Source of the DNA: Branchiostoma floridae
Lineage: Eukaryota; Chordata; Leptocardii; Amphioxiformes; Branchiostomatidae
Direction of reading: 5' to 3'
Length of the DNA stretch: 51,743 nucleotides
NCBI RefSeq assembly: GCF_000003815.2
Contig: NC_049989.1
Span: 20,250,460-20,302,202, forward strand
The first letter of the stretch is position 1, and each line of letters begins with the position of its first letter. A program made the translations under genes and the position numbers. Positions 21,901 through 32,619 of the stretch are shown piece after piece. Below the pieces are notes generated by a model. The model ran no database searches and was not told the DNA's origin. It worked only from the letters and a program-made list of their open reading frames with translations.

Positions 21901-24900
21901 TACAAGGCAGCTGCAAAATCAGCAAATATATGCCGTTTTATGAAAAAGGTATATCGGGAAACGTATACTGATGTCACACAATGTCAACGTCAATTCTTAC
22001 GTCAAAGAAGAAGATGTGAAAAAGAAGAATCTATCGTTCGGTCAATTGGTCCTGACCACATAGACGTCATGATAAAGGCAACTTTTTTTGCCAAACTTTT
22101 TTTTTTTCATTTTCCGGCTCGCATCGTTTTGGGGTCCCATATAACCAAGTCAACGTGGCCTTACTTACTATCTGTTGATAGTGCTTGAGACGGAGACGGC
22201 GTCGTTGCCAGGCCCCAGGACGGAGACGTGTGTGGTGCCGCCGTCCTTGGGAAGGTGGTACACAGGGTCGTAGTACTGCCAGTCGTGCGTCATGGTGTCG
22301 CTAATCTGCTGACGCAGCGAGTCGGCAAACGACTTGGACGTCATCTTCCTCACTACCTGCAGAAAAAAAGTAGTTAGGTGGGTAGTTGACCTAGGTTATA
22401 CTACAACGTCGTGGTTACATCGTCTGGGTGAGTGATGTAAATCACTGTATAGGATAGCTGATACGAGAGTAAGGTTCGTCAGGTCTCCATTCGAGTGATT
22501 TGTAAAATGAGTGAATGTATTAACATCGCCTTAATGTTATCTATTGTCTCTAGGACACGGACAGATTTGAAGGCAGGTCCCATTCTTCTCCATCAACTGC
22601 CTTTAACCTCCTATATGTCACTAGAAAACCAAGGCGAGAGGTTATGACAGCCACAGAGGAGGACGAAACGTCACGGCTGTTTGAAGCAAAATTGTTAAAG
22701 ACGTGTTTGCTTGATTGTTTCTTTGTGTTTTGAAGTTAGTCGAAGAAACATAAGTCTGTTAGTAGGTGCGTTATTTCCTATTTTTCTTGGATAGTCTTTT
22801 AGAAATCATCCATCTCGTGTTATGATATCGTAAATGAAATAATCGTTGTAATGCGGCTCCCTCACCTCCTGTACGTTGACGAAGTTGGGATCACCCAGCT
22901 CGGTCCTCCTGGCGAAGGCGAACTTGAAGGCCTCCAGCATCCTGTGGTACGTCAGCACCTGGTTATCTTTGCCGTCTACACTGGAGGCGTTCAGGCCGTA
23001 TCCTGGGGCAGGGATGGAAGAAACTTCTTATTTTCGAAATGTCATGTTCTGAGCTTTGTTTTGAGTACACGTCTTCTTCAGAATTTGGCTGTTTCAGCGA
23101 ATAAATGACCCCAGTACACTTCTACTACTACCACAACTGCTGCTGCTGACACTACTTCTACTACTTCTATGAAGGTCACGTCTACTACTATTATTGCTAC
23201 TACTACTACTACTATCACTACCACTTCTGTCTACTGATACTGATACTACAACAAGTACTACATCCTGTGGTACGTCAGGACATGGTTTTCTGTACCGCCT
23301 ACACTGGAGGAGTTCAGACCATAGCCTTGGGCAGGGTAAAAATGGAGATCTTATTTCCAGAGTCCAGGTGTTCGTTTTGATCAGTAAGCTTCTTTACATT
23401 TATGATGTTTTAGCCAACGAAGTAAACCTATCAACTTCTGCTACTGCTGCTGATGATACCGGTGCCCAACTACTACTGCTAGTACGTTTCTGTTGCTACA
23501 GCTGCTACTCTTACTCTGTAACTGATTGATATCAATGTTTTCTACTGCGAACAACAACTACTACCACTACAAAAATTGCTCTGTTACTAATACCAATCTT
23601 TACTACTACTACTGCTCTATCAGGGGTATAAATGATGCTGCTACTGCTTCTCACCGTCCCAAATGTTGAGGATGAGACTCAGCACAGCGCCTCCTCCCGG
23701 CGGGGGCGGGGACAGCACCGTCAGTCCACCCGACAGAGAAATCTTCAGAGGCTCCGATATTTCCGCCCGGTAGTCACGGAGATCTTGCTTAGTGATGATG
23801 CCGCCTAGAGCAAAAAAAGATAAGAGCTTTCTTCCTTAGAATTTCGATTACTACAACCTGTATGAGCAGGGTTACAATATAGACAACGAATACGATAAAT
23901 GAAAATGTTTGAGTTGGATTCAAAGTAATACATACACGTTGCATTGGGTAGTTGTGTGAAACTGTGAATTCGTTGATTTTGTTTGTAAGATGATGTGAGA
24001 TTTCATACCAGCTACAAAGGCAACAATCGTCATGAAGAAGGAAGAGATCTTTAGTAGAAATTTTAAAGCGAAATCTTTTCATATTGGTTACCCCCAACAA
24101 ATAGCTTCATCTTAGACAACGTAGGGAGGGGGGGGGGGGGAAGATCCCAGGCTAAGGCGAGCAGGCCTTCTGACTCCACTTTGGGAGCCATTACCACCGT
24201 GTCAGGCAGTACCAACCTCTGTAGTGATCGCTGGCTCAATCCTTTTACTTGCTTCCGTGGTTGGCAAATGAAAGCATTGAGTCAGTAGTCGCTAGTCAGG
24301 CAGGGCGTTCCATTGTGGAATTGTGCGCGGAAAGAATGAATACTTCTAACTTGTTGGCAATTTTAGGTCGTTACATGTTTATTGAATGATATATTTAACC
24401 CCTTCTACGTTTACAAGTCTTTTTAATAGTCGTTAACCACAGAAAAGAATCTCGGCTTCATTGCGTCATCAGTGAGATGGCGTTAGTCAGGTTATTAGTA
24501 GTTCAACAATATGCAAGAAAAATACCTGCGTCTCGTATGTCCTTCACCAGATTCCTGGCGATGTCACCTGTGTAGAAGGCGTCTGCACCTCCATCAGCAA
24601 CCGCACGGAGCGTCTTTGCAAGCTTCGGCCGCTTCACCGTCATGTTCGCTCCCATGACGTTGTTGTTCTCGTCACATAAAACGTCACTGCGCGGAAAAAG
24701 TTGAGAAAATGTTCGGTCTTCTTTCTTCCATATTCTGTGAAGGCTCTTCCATTTGTATGTACAAGACGGTAAACTTGGGTAAATCTTTCATCATTCACTG
24801 ATAAAGAACAAAGGACACTAAATCATGAACTACACGGAAGATGATGCAAAAAATACTTCGAATTCATGGTGCACCAATCACATCCGTGTACACTTCAGGT

Positions 24901-27332
24901 CATAACAACTCAAGAAACACTATAGCCTGAACTGTCTATTTATAAGCATTTCAACATTTTTTATACGCCTGAATAGCACGACGACAGCCACGTATTCAAT
25001 TTGTTTCTGATTACGTCAGGTTTCGGGAACTGACTATTTCTTTCCAAGGGTGCCCATAGATCTTTAAAAGATTCTTACCCAGTCTGAAGGTTTTTACCTT
25101 GCACTCTCATCAATCTAAAATTTTCTGAGAAGGCCAACTAGCCCCGGTAGCCAGGGATACTTAACAGCAGTGCTATTTACTGAAGCAGTCTGGCGTTACA
25201 ATGATTCCCTTGACTCACCATAAATGATTCTTTGGGTCGTTGATGAACTCGAGGTTCTTGTTGATAGCCTTCTCGAAAGGCCTGCCGATACAGAAGCCCT
25301 CCTCCGCCAGCTGTATAGCCGGGAGGAACAGGTCTCTCCACGGCAGCTTCCCGTACCTCTGGTGAGCCTCCCACAGCCCGCGGACCTGGCCCGGTACGGC
25401 CACAGCAAGTCCACCTGTGAGACACAGGTGTGTGTGTGTTCATTTCATCTAAGGTCTCACTAAGTTCAAAAACAATTCAGATTCTATTTGCAAAGACATG
25501 GCAGAAACACGAAATAACTTCATAATTCTTGTGTACTCCGAACTACAACAGGGAAAAATCTGCTACAGTGCCTAGATTCGGATTTGTTGCAGTCCGATCC
25601 TTGAAAATTTACCCGGACCCCTGGACACGCCACCCCCCTCCCCACGGGTTAGGTGCCATCAACACTGGCACGTATGCCATCTATGTTTGTTTTGGCAAGG
25701 GAAGGTTTGAGTTGAACAGATTTCTTTGAATTTCACTACTGACATTTCAGAAAAGTTTTTGTTCGCGTGTTAGAATCATTTTTAGAGTGTCAGTGTTGCC
25801 TAAATTTAAAAAAAAGATCTAACAAATATATGAAAAAGATGATTTCTGAACAATCAACAAAACATACAAAGCGTAAAGAATCGTTTCTTATCTATTCGAA
25901 ATCTTTTGAACTCTGTCTCAAAACGCACAACAGCAATGTCGCCGCGCTATAGTGGAATGGGGGTTACAGGACAACACATCGATTGAATCCGGCTTTATGT
26001 TTTTACACAGCCTGATAGATAAAAAATCAAATAAGATCAAAAGGTAAGTGTTCTATGTTCTAACTTTCTTCATTGTGCGTAACAAAATTAGCTGGACAGA
26101 TGTATTTGAATTCTATTTTACTACTAACATTTTAGGAATGTTTTTCGCGCACTCGCGTTAGTTTTAGAGTGTCATAGTTTAAGAATAATTTTTCTTTAAA
26201 TATGACTGAAAAGTTGGCAAATCAAATGCTTTTCATCTATAAAATCCTTTGAACTCTACCTCATATCGCACGGCAGCTAGGTTAAAGAACAACACATTGA
26301 TTGGGTCCGGCTGTATGTTTTTATACAGCCTAGTAAATAATGATCAAATAAGATCAAAACGTATTCTATGTTCTAACTTTCCTCATTGTGCGAAACAAAA
26401 TCTCAACAAGGAAAATTCCACTCCAAGCTTTAAGTAGCGGTGCCGTAGATAATAAGATACTGAATACACATACACATGACATACACTCAGATATGTAGGA
26501 TAGATAATTTAATGAACGGTCCTGGTTTACTCATAACCCATTGAACAGACTAATCACAAGGATGTCTATGTCTTGTAGCCTCGAGCATTTTCCCGGCTTA
26601 CCGAACTGTGCGCTGATGTTGTTCGACCCAAACATGTCTGTGGAGGCTCCGGAAGGGGCTGTTTCCCGTGCGTTGATCACCTGCGCCGTGCCTGTCTCCT
26701 TGTTGTATATTGTCATGATCAAACCCCCGCCGAGCCCCGCGCTGTGGCCGTGAACCAGCTCCACACAGGCTAACGCCGCGATGGCGCTGTCCACAGCCGA
26801 ACCGCCCTTTTTCAGGATGTCCCTGTAAAACACAGTTACACCAGTCAGAACTGTCCACAGCTGAACCACCCTTCTTCAGGGTGTCCCTGTAAAACACAAC
26901 ACCAGTCAGAACTGTCCACAGCCGAACCGCCCTTCTTCAGGATGTCCCTGTAAAACACAGTTACACCAGTCAGAACTGTCCACAGCCGAACCACCCTTCT
27001 TCAGGATGTCCCTGTAAAACACAGTTACACCAGCAAGAACTGTCCACAGCCGAACCACCCTTCTTCAGGATGTCCCTGTAAAACACAGTTACACCAGTCA
27101 GAACTGTCCACAGCCGAACCACCCTTCTTCAGGATGTCCCTGTAAAACACAGTTACACCAGAGAGAGAGAGAGAAAGTGACAAAGAGAGAAAGAGAGAGA
27201 GAGAGAGAGAAAAAGAGAAAAAGAGAAAGAAAGAAAGAAAGGAAGAAAGAAAGAAAGTAACAGAGAAAGTGACAAAGAGAGAAAGAGAGAAAGAGAGAAA
27301 GAGAGAAAGAAAGAAAGGAAGGAAGAAAGAAA

Positions 27333-27368
<36 letters not shown>

Positions 27369-30094
27369 AAAAGAAAGGAAGAAATAATATATAAAGAAAA
27401 AGAAAGAAAGAAAGAGTCGTGTAAACAAAAGGCCCTTTGCCCTTTGGAAGGATACTGGTTGACAACAGACTTCCCTACAGTAGATGCATGGAAACATCTA
27501 GTAAAGACGACAATACAGACACAAGAGAGTGAGAGGTGGAGGGAAAGCACTGCATCCGAAACCAACTGCCACAGGTTCTACAGAGTCCACCAGACAAACA
27601 ACAAACCCCACAAGCTATGGACACTAGCAAGACAACAGCCAGAGTACCAGAGAGACCTTAAGAACCTCATACTCCTCAGTACCATCCCAACCAGACACAC
27701 CGTAGAAGCATGTCCAACCTGCCACAACGCTACAGAAGACTTGGTCGGTCATCTATTCACCAGATGTTTCACTTTTAACCACTTACGACAAACCCTGGCA
27801 GAAGAAATAGCAAACACCCTGGGAGTAAGAGTCATGGCAAAAGTGCACGAGCAACCAGATGAGAGATTCACAGAGGTCATGCTGGGTGCCGAGATAGTGG
27901 AAGAAGCTGTAGAACCGGCTGTGTGGAGCGCCTTCATCACAACAACGGCCAGATTGATCCGCCCTCTGGCAGCCATGGCATTAAAGCACGCCACCTGGAA
28001 AGAGAGGCAAAACTGCAGCACGGGGAAGGAGAATAGAACACACGAGAGCTGAGGACGTACATACGAGAGAAGAAGAAAGAGCTGAAAAGAGCTAGACTTA
28101 AACTACCCCAACAAAGGCTGCAACACAGCCTCGACAGAAGCTAGACTGTGAGTTAAACATACGAGCTGTGGAGAACTGAACTGTGTAGAGTCACACGGAG
28201 TTGTACAGAACGATACGGAAAGGGTCACTGAACCTTGAAAGTGGAACTCTAAAGAACTTTAGAGAACTCTATCTTGAGAGTTATGTGTACAATGCACAGA
28301 AATAGAGACGAGAAGAGACAGTTATTATGGTATGATAGATCTGATCGAGTGATTTTTTTAATGTCCCAATGGTCATCAGTAGACTAGACGTTTGGGGCAT
28401 GGGATACCCCTGGCAGGTTCGTTCACCTGCCCTCTGAGAGATTGTAAATATGAGTACGAAATTACAACAATAAAGGATATAATTTATTTTATTTTAACAG
28501 GATTGCTATGTACCACATGTTTAATGTCACGGCTTCCCCTTTGTAAATACTTCAGCTATGCAATGCTCTCCCAAGGGAGGAATAAAGTACAAGAAAGAAA
28601 GAGAAAGAAAGAAAGAAAGAAAGAAAGAGTCGTGTAAACAAAAGGCCCTTTGCTCTTATGCAAACAAAAGACTCTTTGATCTTGGTTACATTTATCACAT
28701 GCATATACTGTTAATCTTTCAATGTTCGTTGTGTATTCATGTTCCGAGATTTCGCATTTATTACCCCACTCTCGCGATACTGTCACACCGCGAACACTTC
28801 TGGTAGCAGGACACAATTTTGGGCCTATGGGGATTACTACTATAAAAGCTCCTTGCTATAGTTTAGAACCAATTTTGACACCCTCTTTAAGTATGATCAT
28901 GCGGGGTGAACCAGCCCTGGGGGCACGCGCATTTACACGCCGACTGGCTAATCTTTTTCGTACGATCTAAACTTCGACACATCATAATTATACTACCAAA
29001 CCCAAAGTTCATTTCTTGCTTGCCCTCAGTTTAAAGTGTTTACGAGTGGTTCAAGATTTCAGTCGCACTACGTCAGAAAAATATTGTACCCTGCGGCCTT
29101 CTTCGGCCTGAGTTAGCCCGATCATTCACTGTAAAGTGGCCCGGTATTGTTTGCGGCGAGTGGATTTCGCGCTCGAGAAAAAAAATGTTTGTTTGTTTTG
29201 TGTTCGCAGTTAAAACAATGGATAGGCAGATAAATAGGTCTCTGCAGAATCGCTAACAGTTAAACCACAGCAAAATGTCCCCTTTTTAAAAGTACAAAAT
29301 ACAGTCACTGTCGCACATTCACGACTTCTGGGCAGCCTTGTCCCGGCCACTTTTTATCCAAGGTCGGCACTAGCTTGTGAGGGGGTCGGCCCAGTTCTAG
29401 ACCGAGCCTATCTTTCGTAAAGGTCGTCCCACAACAATTTCACAACCATGCATGGTTAACCATAAAAGCTCCTTGAGTTAACTTATAATATTTTTTCTAA
29501 GCTTTCTATCTGACCTGTTTTAAAAGTTTTAAAAAACATGTGAATCATTTCGAAGAAAAGTGGTAGTTACTGTTGTCACAAACGTTACCTGTCCTGTAAT
29601 ACATAACCGATGGGTAAGAAGCTAATAATTTGCCATTTTTGGCTATGGTTAAAACAGGACTTGTCCTAAATAATCAGATAGCTTTCACTTAAACAAAAAA
29701 TTGCCAGTTTTTACATCGTTCAATGAGAACGAGTGCATAGTGATAACTCAGCAGCTACATGATTCGAGTCCGTTCCTTTCGGTCGTTCCCGTTCCTTAAA
29801 GAAGGGTTTCTTAAAGAAGCGGGAACGACCAAAATTTGATATTAAATGATTGTCGAAAGAGGTTTGAATGACCTACCGGCCGATCGCAGAACACTTCAGC
29901 GCGTCGGCGGCGACCGCCCCGTGTGTGTACGGGCCTCCCGTCACATCCGCCCCGACCGGCTGGGGCCGCGCGCACGGCGGGATCACGGCCACATCCGCGT
30001 CCAGCCGATGCCGAAACTCTTTCACCAATAAATGAACGACAGCGGCAAATATTGTAACTTTAAGAACGCCGCGACTAGTGACTAGCGGCTCCAT
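18915..30094 (-). CDS. GGT: Gamma-glutamyltransferase gene C, complete, canonical
   Basis: Eleven exons: 30094-29877, 26822-26602, 25414-25219, 24686-24526, 23804-23655, 23002-22866, 22356-22169, 21536-21427, 20909-20779, 19758-19636 and 19055-18915; total 1776 nt, 591 aa, all phases compatible. The enzyme class cleaves the gamma-glutamyl bond of glutathione at the outer cell surface and is made as a precursor that self-cleaves before the nucleophile Thr. Exon 1 gives a type II signal anchor (about residues 9-25, VLKVTIFAAVVHLLV). Conserved sites seen, by human GGT1 numbering: R107-E108 (VINARETAP), nucleophile T381 (DGGTTHVSV, here about Thr402), T399/N401 (SSTINR), D423 (MRDF; E420 is Gln), S451-S452 (PMSSM) and G473-G474 (GAAGG). 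The C-terminus ends SDSRKDGHAAGF. Introns contain a mariner, a SINE tail, MITEs, LINEs and a minisatellite that repeats the exon 2 acceptor. Confidence 0.95.
19096..19460 (+). mobile_element. SINE-like repeat, tRNA head missing
   Basis: Begins AATGAGTACCTAGCTTCGGT, has the phrase CTCATGCACGTTAAAGAACC and ends near CTCAACTCAACTCGAAACTC. I recognise the style as the tail of a deuterostome SINE, but no A/B boxes are present. It lies in the last intron of GGT C. The family assignment is tentative. Confidence 0.45.
19819..20383 (+). mobile_element. Internally deleted mariner, copy 1
   Basis: TIRs CGAGGGGCGTGCAATAAGTA and its inverse (ending GCACGCCCCTCG) are flanked by TA duplications at 19819-19820 and 20382-20383. 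The + ORF from 19987 is a mariner transposase N-terminal helix-turn-helix (MEPVECRAVIRFLYLKGRTP). After PGRPSCAIDEASV it jumps to C-terminal text (IKRWEKCITL in the next frame), so the catalytic DDD domain is deleted. A copy with the same deletion is at 31853-32434. It lies in intron 9 of GGT C. Confidence 0.9.
20420..20642. mobile_element. MITE of the 'CGCGG' family, best copy
   Basis: It starts ATACTGCAAATGCATTTAAG and ends ATTTCTGCATTCACAGTAT, imperfect inverted ends about 220 bp apart, with repeated TTTAAGTTCGCGGT and ACCGCGAA blocks in opposite orientation. It is non-coding. Related copies are at 1536-1710 and 38198-38800. It lies in intron 9 of GGT C, beside the mariner. Confidence 0.8.
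22646..22681 (+). ncRNA. Hammerhead-like motif without stem II
   Basis: ACAGCC and GGCTGT could form stem I around CAGAGGAGGACGAAACGTCA. The GAAAC-GTC part is intact, but CTGANGA is mutated (CAGAGGA) and stem II is missing. It is probably a relic. It lies in intron 6 of GGT C. Confidence 0.25.
23125..23235. repeat. Imperfect (CTA)n trinucleotide repeat
   Basis: CTACTACTA/CTGCTGC-rich text, recurring in weaker form to about 23600. It separates exon 6 of GGT C from a truncated second copy of that exon. Confidence 0.8.
23264..23335 (-). pseudogene. Truncated duplicate of GGT C exon 6
   Basis: A minus-strand acceptor (CCCAAG) at 23336 leads into GYGLNSSSVGGTENHVLTYHRM, the first half of exon 6, in the correct phase, then a stop. 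The full exon is at 23002-22866. The donor half is absent, so this cannot replace exon 6. Confidence 0.75.
24130..24365 (-). mobile_element. LINE C-terminal remnant
   Basis: Minus-strand frame at about 24345-24290 reads YSFFPRTIPQWNALPD, the conserved near-terminal motif of LINE reverse transcriptases, then a stop. A poly-G run (24121-24140) borders it. It lies in intron 4 of GGT C. Confidence 0.6.
25725..26402. repeat. Direct duplication of about 350 bp in GGT C intron 2
   Basis: Segments 25725-26090 and 26104-26402 share ordered blocks: TTTTAGAGTGTCA, ATCTTTTGAACTCT/ATCCTTTGAACTCT, CAACACATCGATTGAATCCGG against CAACACATTGATTGGGTCCGG, TCAAATAAGATCAAAA and TATGTTCTAACTTTC. They are diverged and AT-rich, with no gene. 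Confidence 0.7.
26815..27160. repeat. 64-bp minisatellite repeating the GGT C exon 2 acceptor
   Basis: The motif TCCCTGTAAAACACAGTTAC occurs near 26819, 26884, 26945, 27009, 27073 and 27137, a period of about 64 bp. On the minus strand each unit holds the acceptor TGTTTTACAG and the first exon 2 codons (RDILKKGGSAVDS). Only the unit at 26822 continues into the full exon. Confidence 0.92.
27160..27418. repeat. GA/GAAA polypurine microsatellite
   Basis: About 250 bp of AGAGAG, AAAGAGAAAG and GAAAGAAAG repeats. The long Phe/Ser/Leu frames on the minus strand are artefacts. It begins where the exon 2 minisatellite ends and overlaps the left copy of the LINE target duplication. Confidence 0.95.
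27441..28600 (+). mobile_element. 5'-truncated LINE with about 34-bp target duplication
   Basis: The + frame 27444-28052 encodes a LINE C-terminus with the zinc-knuckle-like CPTCHNATEDLVGHLFTRC. The UTR ends near 28585 with AATAAAGTACAAGAAAGAAA. Flanking text GAAAGAGTCGTGTAAACAAA then AGGCCCTTTGC ends at 27440 and again at 28653, so the insertion is bounded by a long target-site duplication. It is in intron 1 of GGT C, antisense to the gene. Confidence 0.88.
28654..29876. other. GGT C intron 1, 5' part
   Basis: No coding region or named repeat is seen apart from a hairpin at 29781-29830: GGTCGTTCCCGTTCCTTAAA pairs with a downstream TTTAAGAA..CGGGAACGACC, a palindrome of about 50 bp. Confidence 0.5.
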
Positions 30095-30369
30095 GTTTGA
30101 TACGAAGATGAACCAGTTGAACTAGACGCGTTGTCTTCTGTGTATCAGTGTGTCTTTGCAGATATGCCAGGGGCTATGACGTAAGCCGGACGTCCAACCT
30201 TGCAAAACGTGCCAGCCAACTTTCAATGATGTGTGATAGGCGACAGAGTGGTTGTACTGGGTCCACTCAGCCAAAATCAGCACATTGGCTCTTGACTGTC
30301 TGATACTAAGTTTACATTGAACGACCGAAAATCTCAGTAGTTCAGAATTAATCTTACTGATAAAATTGT

Positions 30370-30655
30370 GTGTTTCGTGTGTATTTCGTATGTTTTATGT
30401 GTATATGTGTGTGTTTGTGTTCATCTACATGATGTGTGTGTGTGTGTGTGTACGTGAGTGTGTTAATGCATATACGTGTGTGCTTATGTGCGTGTGTGTA
30501 TGTGTGTGTGTGAGTCAGTGTGTGTAAATGAATGCGTGTGTGTGTGTACTTGTATGTGTGTGTGTGCATGTCTGTGTTTGAATATGCTTGTCTGTGTATG
30601 TGCGCGCGCGCGTGTGTGTGATTGAGAGTTTGTATGCGTGTATGTGTGTCTGTAT

Positions 30656-30712
<57 letters not shown>

Positions 30713-30765
30713 TGTGTGTGTGTGTGCGTGTTTGCGCGCGTGTGTGTGTGTTCGTTCGTATTGTA
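30370..30765. repeat. (GT)n microsatellite
   Basis: Long GT/TGTGCG tracts, including about 25 uninterrupted dinucleotides at 30659-30710. All Cys/Val and His/Thr frames here are artefacts. It starts about 275 bp upstream of the GGT C start codon. Confidence 0.97.
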
Positions 30766-31037
30766 TGCATGTCACATGTGGCTAATTCATTGCTCATTGG
30801 ATTTATGGATGCATGTGCCGTACGAATCAATTTTGTTCGTCTCAACGGTTCCGTCCGGTCCATCCGGTTCCATCCGGTGGAAAGGGGACCTTGGCACGTG
30901 CGTGCGTGCTAGCCGTTTGATTGTTTGGACGTCCCTGACATTTGCTAATGACGTCATCCTCAATGATACCTTAGGCGATCACGTAGTTGTAGCTTGGAAG
31001 CCCCTAGGAAATCTATGAGTTGTTCTAATGGCGATAA

Positions 31038-31731
31038 GGCCACAGCAAGTAAATCTTATGGATACATTCTCTGCAGACTCCAAATTTTATGAGAGTGAGA
31101 GTGAAAAAAAACAAGATGGTTAAAAACAAACACACAGCGAAACCTTTATTTTGGAATTGTCACATTGTATTTTTATTTTGGAAAAAGGTTCAAATTTGGT
31201 ATAATTCCATAACAGGACACTACCTAGATATAAACAACCCATTGAATGTATTACTAGTCGATTTATCAAGTGAAACACCAGTAATTGCTAATGTTATAAT
31301 TCTATTGGGCAAAATATATATCTATAAAAACCGGGAGACATCGAATCTATCCATCCACATGTTTATTGCCTTCGTTAAATATGTACATAAAATGGAAAAA
31401 ATATCGCAACAGCTAAAAACAAAATAAGTAAACATAACGAAAAGTGGGAACCCTTATACCTGTTTCTGCAATATCACTACCACAAGTACTTACCCGTCAG
31501 TGTATGTGCACTTGTATGTTCTTGTTTAAGTTTTCTTGTATTGTATGTTTTTGTTTTTGTTTATCTGAATAAAGTTTGAAAAAAAAAACACGGCATATAT
31601 GTTCCCCGTAATATTACTTTCTCCTCATGTTGGCCATCTCTGCAGGGGAAAAATAATCCTCATTTTTTTCTGAATCAGCCAAAAATTATTGAGAATGCTG
31701 ATGTCCTCCATAAAGTATACTTGCTGTGGCC
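31038..31731. mobile_element. MITE copy 2 (GGCCACAGCAAGTA ends) split by a LINE
   Basis: Left end GGCCACAGCAAGTAAATC and right end ATACTTGCTGTGGCC match the element at 16591-17116. Within it, from about 31105 to 31592, is an inserted LINE tail. The two MITE halves keep the same internal phrases (GATACATTCTCTGCAGACT on the left, GCTGATGTCCTCCATAAAGT on the right). Confidence 0.8.
31105..31592 (+). mobile_element. L1-like LINE 3' end with polyA
   Basis: The + frame 31089-31424 shows LFWNCHIVFLFWKKVQIWYN and VIILLGKIYIYKNRE..MFIAFVKYVHKMEK, the C-terminal end typical of L1/Tx1-type reverse-transcriptase ORFs. AATAAAGTTTGAAAAAAAAAA ends it at about 31590. It is nested in the MITE. Confidence 0.75.
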
Positions 31732-31794
31732 AAATTACAACGTTTTGTACATTTACTCTGAGCCTTACAGCTTAGGGATCCGTCAAAAAAGTTT

Positions 31795-31854
31795 AGAGAA
31801 AGTTACGACTTGTGACAGGCTCCGTGTTTAACATAAGAAGAACCAGTCGAACTA
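31795..31854 (-). pseudogene. Relic copy of GGT C exon 1 start region
   Basis: The minus-strand text around AAACACGGAGCC and GTTCGACTGGTTCTTCTTAT parallels the GGT C start AAACATGGAGCC and its leader GTTCAACTGGTTCATCTTCG (30090-30125). The ATG is ACG here. The homology resumes as GACGCGATGTCTTCT just beyond the mariner at 32435. It is a decayed partial duplication, not a working exon. Confidence 0.65.
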
Positions 31855-32434
31855 CGAGGGGCGTGCAATAAGTAATGCTCCTGACTCACTTCCAGTCGTC
31901 TGATCTAGATGACATTTTGTATGTGTAATGATTCATATCTCTATAAGTTATGTTGCAAAAAACAGCTCTGAACTAATTGTGGTTTCTGATTTATTCGTGT
32001 TTGAACTGAGTCAGGTGCGAAATGGACCAGGTGTGAAATGGAACCAGTTGAGTGTCGCGCAGTGATCCGGTTTTTGTATTTAAAAGGACGCACACCAAAG
32101 AAGACTTTTGATGAAATGAATGAAACTTATGGTGATGATGCCCCATCATATGACCTTGAAAAACGCTGGCATCCTGAATCCAAACGTAGCCGGAAGTCTG
32201 TGGAAACAGCTCCCAGACCTGGTCGTCCCTCTTCTGCCATTGATGAGGCATCTGTTGGAGGACCAACCTGGGGTGTCCTACAAAAATGGTGTCCAGAGCT
32301 GCATCAAACGATGGGAGAAATGCATAACTCTAGATGATTCCTATGAAGAGAATGACTAATATCTGTGCCAAGTTTCATTAATCTCCTTCTATGGGAAATG
32401 GGTCAGGGGCATTACTTATTACACGCCCCTCGTA
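31853..32434 (+). mobile_element. Internally deleted mariner, copy 2
   Basis: TIRs CGAGGGGCGTGCAATAAGTA and TTATTACACGCCCCTCG are flanked by TA at 31853-31854 and 32433-32434. The transposase N-terminus (from 32038) and the deletion joint match copy 1 at 19819. It is inserted inside a relic of GGT C exon 1. Confidence 0.9.
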
Positions 32435-32619
32435 GACGCGATGTCTTCTCTTCCTTCCATGAAAAGTGTCATCAGGTTGGTATGTCGCAGAGTAAAGAGA
32501 CTCTTTTTTTTTCACAACGCTTGGATTATTTCCACCGATGGTTCGGTGACCGTCTGTCGCTTTCTCGTGGTTCACATTGTACTGCAGTGATAGGTGTCGC
32601 TGGTTACAGACGCGGTCAC

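Noticed and set aside
22646-22681. Active hammerhead ribozyme
   Set aside because: The core CTGANGA is mutated and stem II is absent, so it is kept only as a low-confidence relic.
27025-27565. Long minus-strand frames rich in Phe, Ser and Leu
   Set aside because: They are translations of the GA/GAAA microsatellite and of the exon 2 minisatellite, with no codon or domain evidence.
30354-31018. Open frames rich in His/Thr and Cys/Val
   Set aside because: Produced by the (GT)n repeat; the frames follow the repeat and not a gene.
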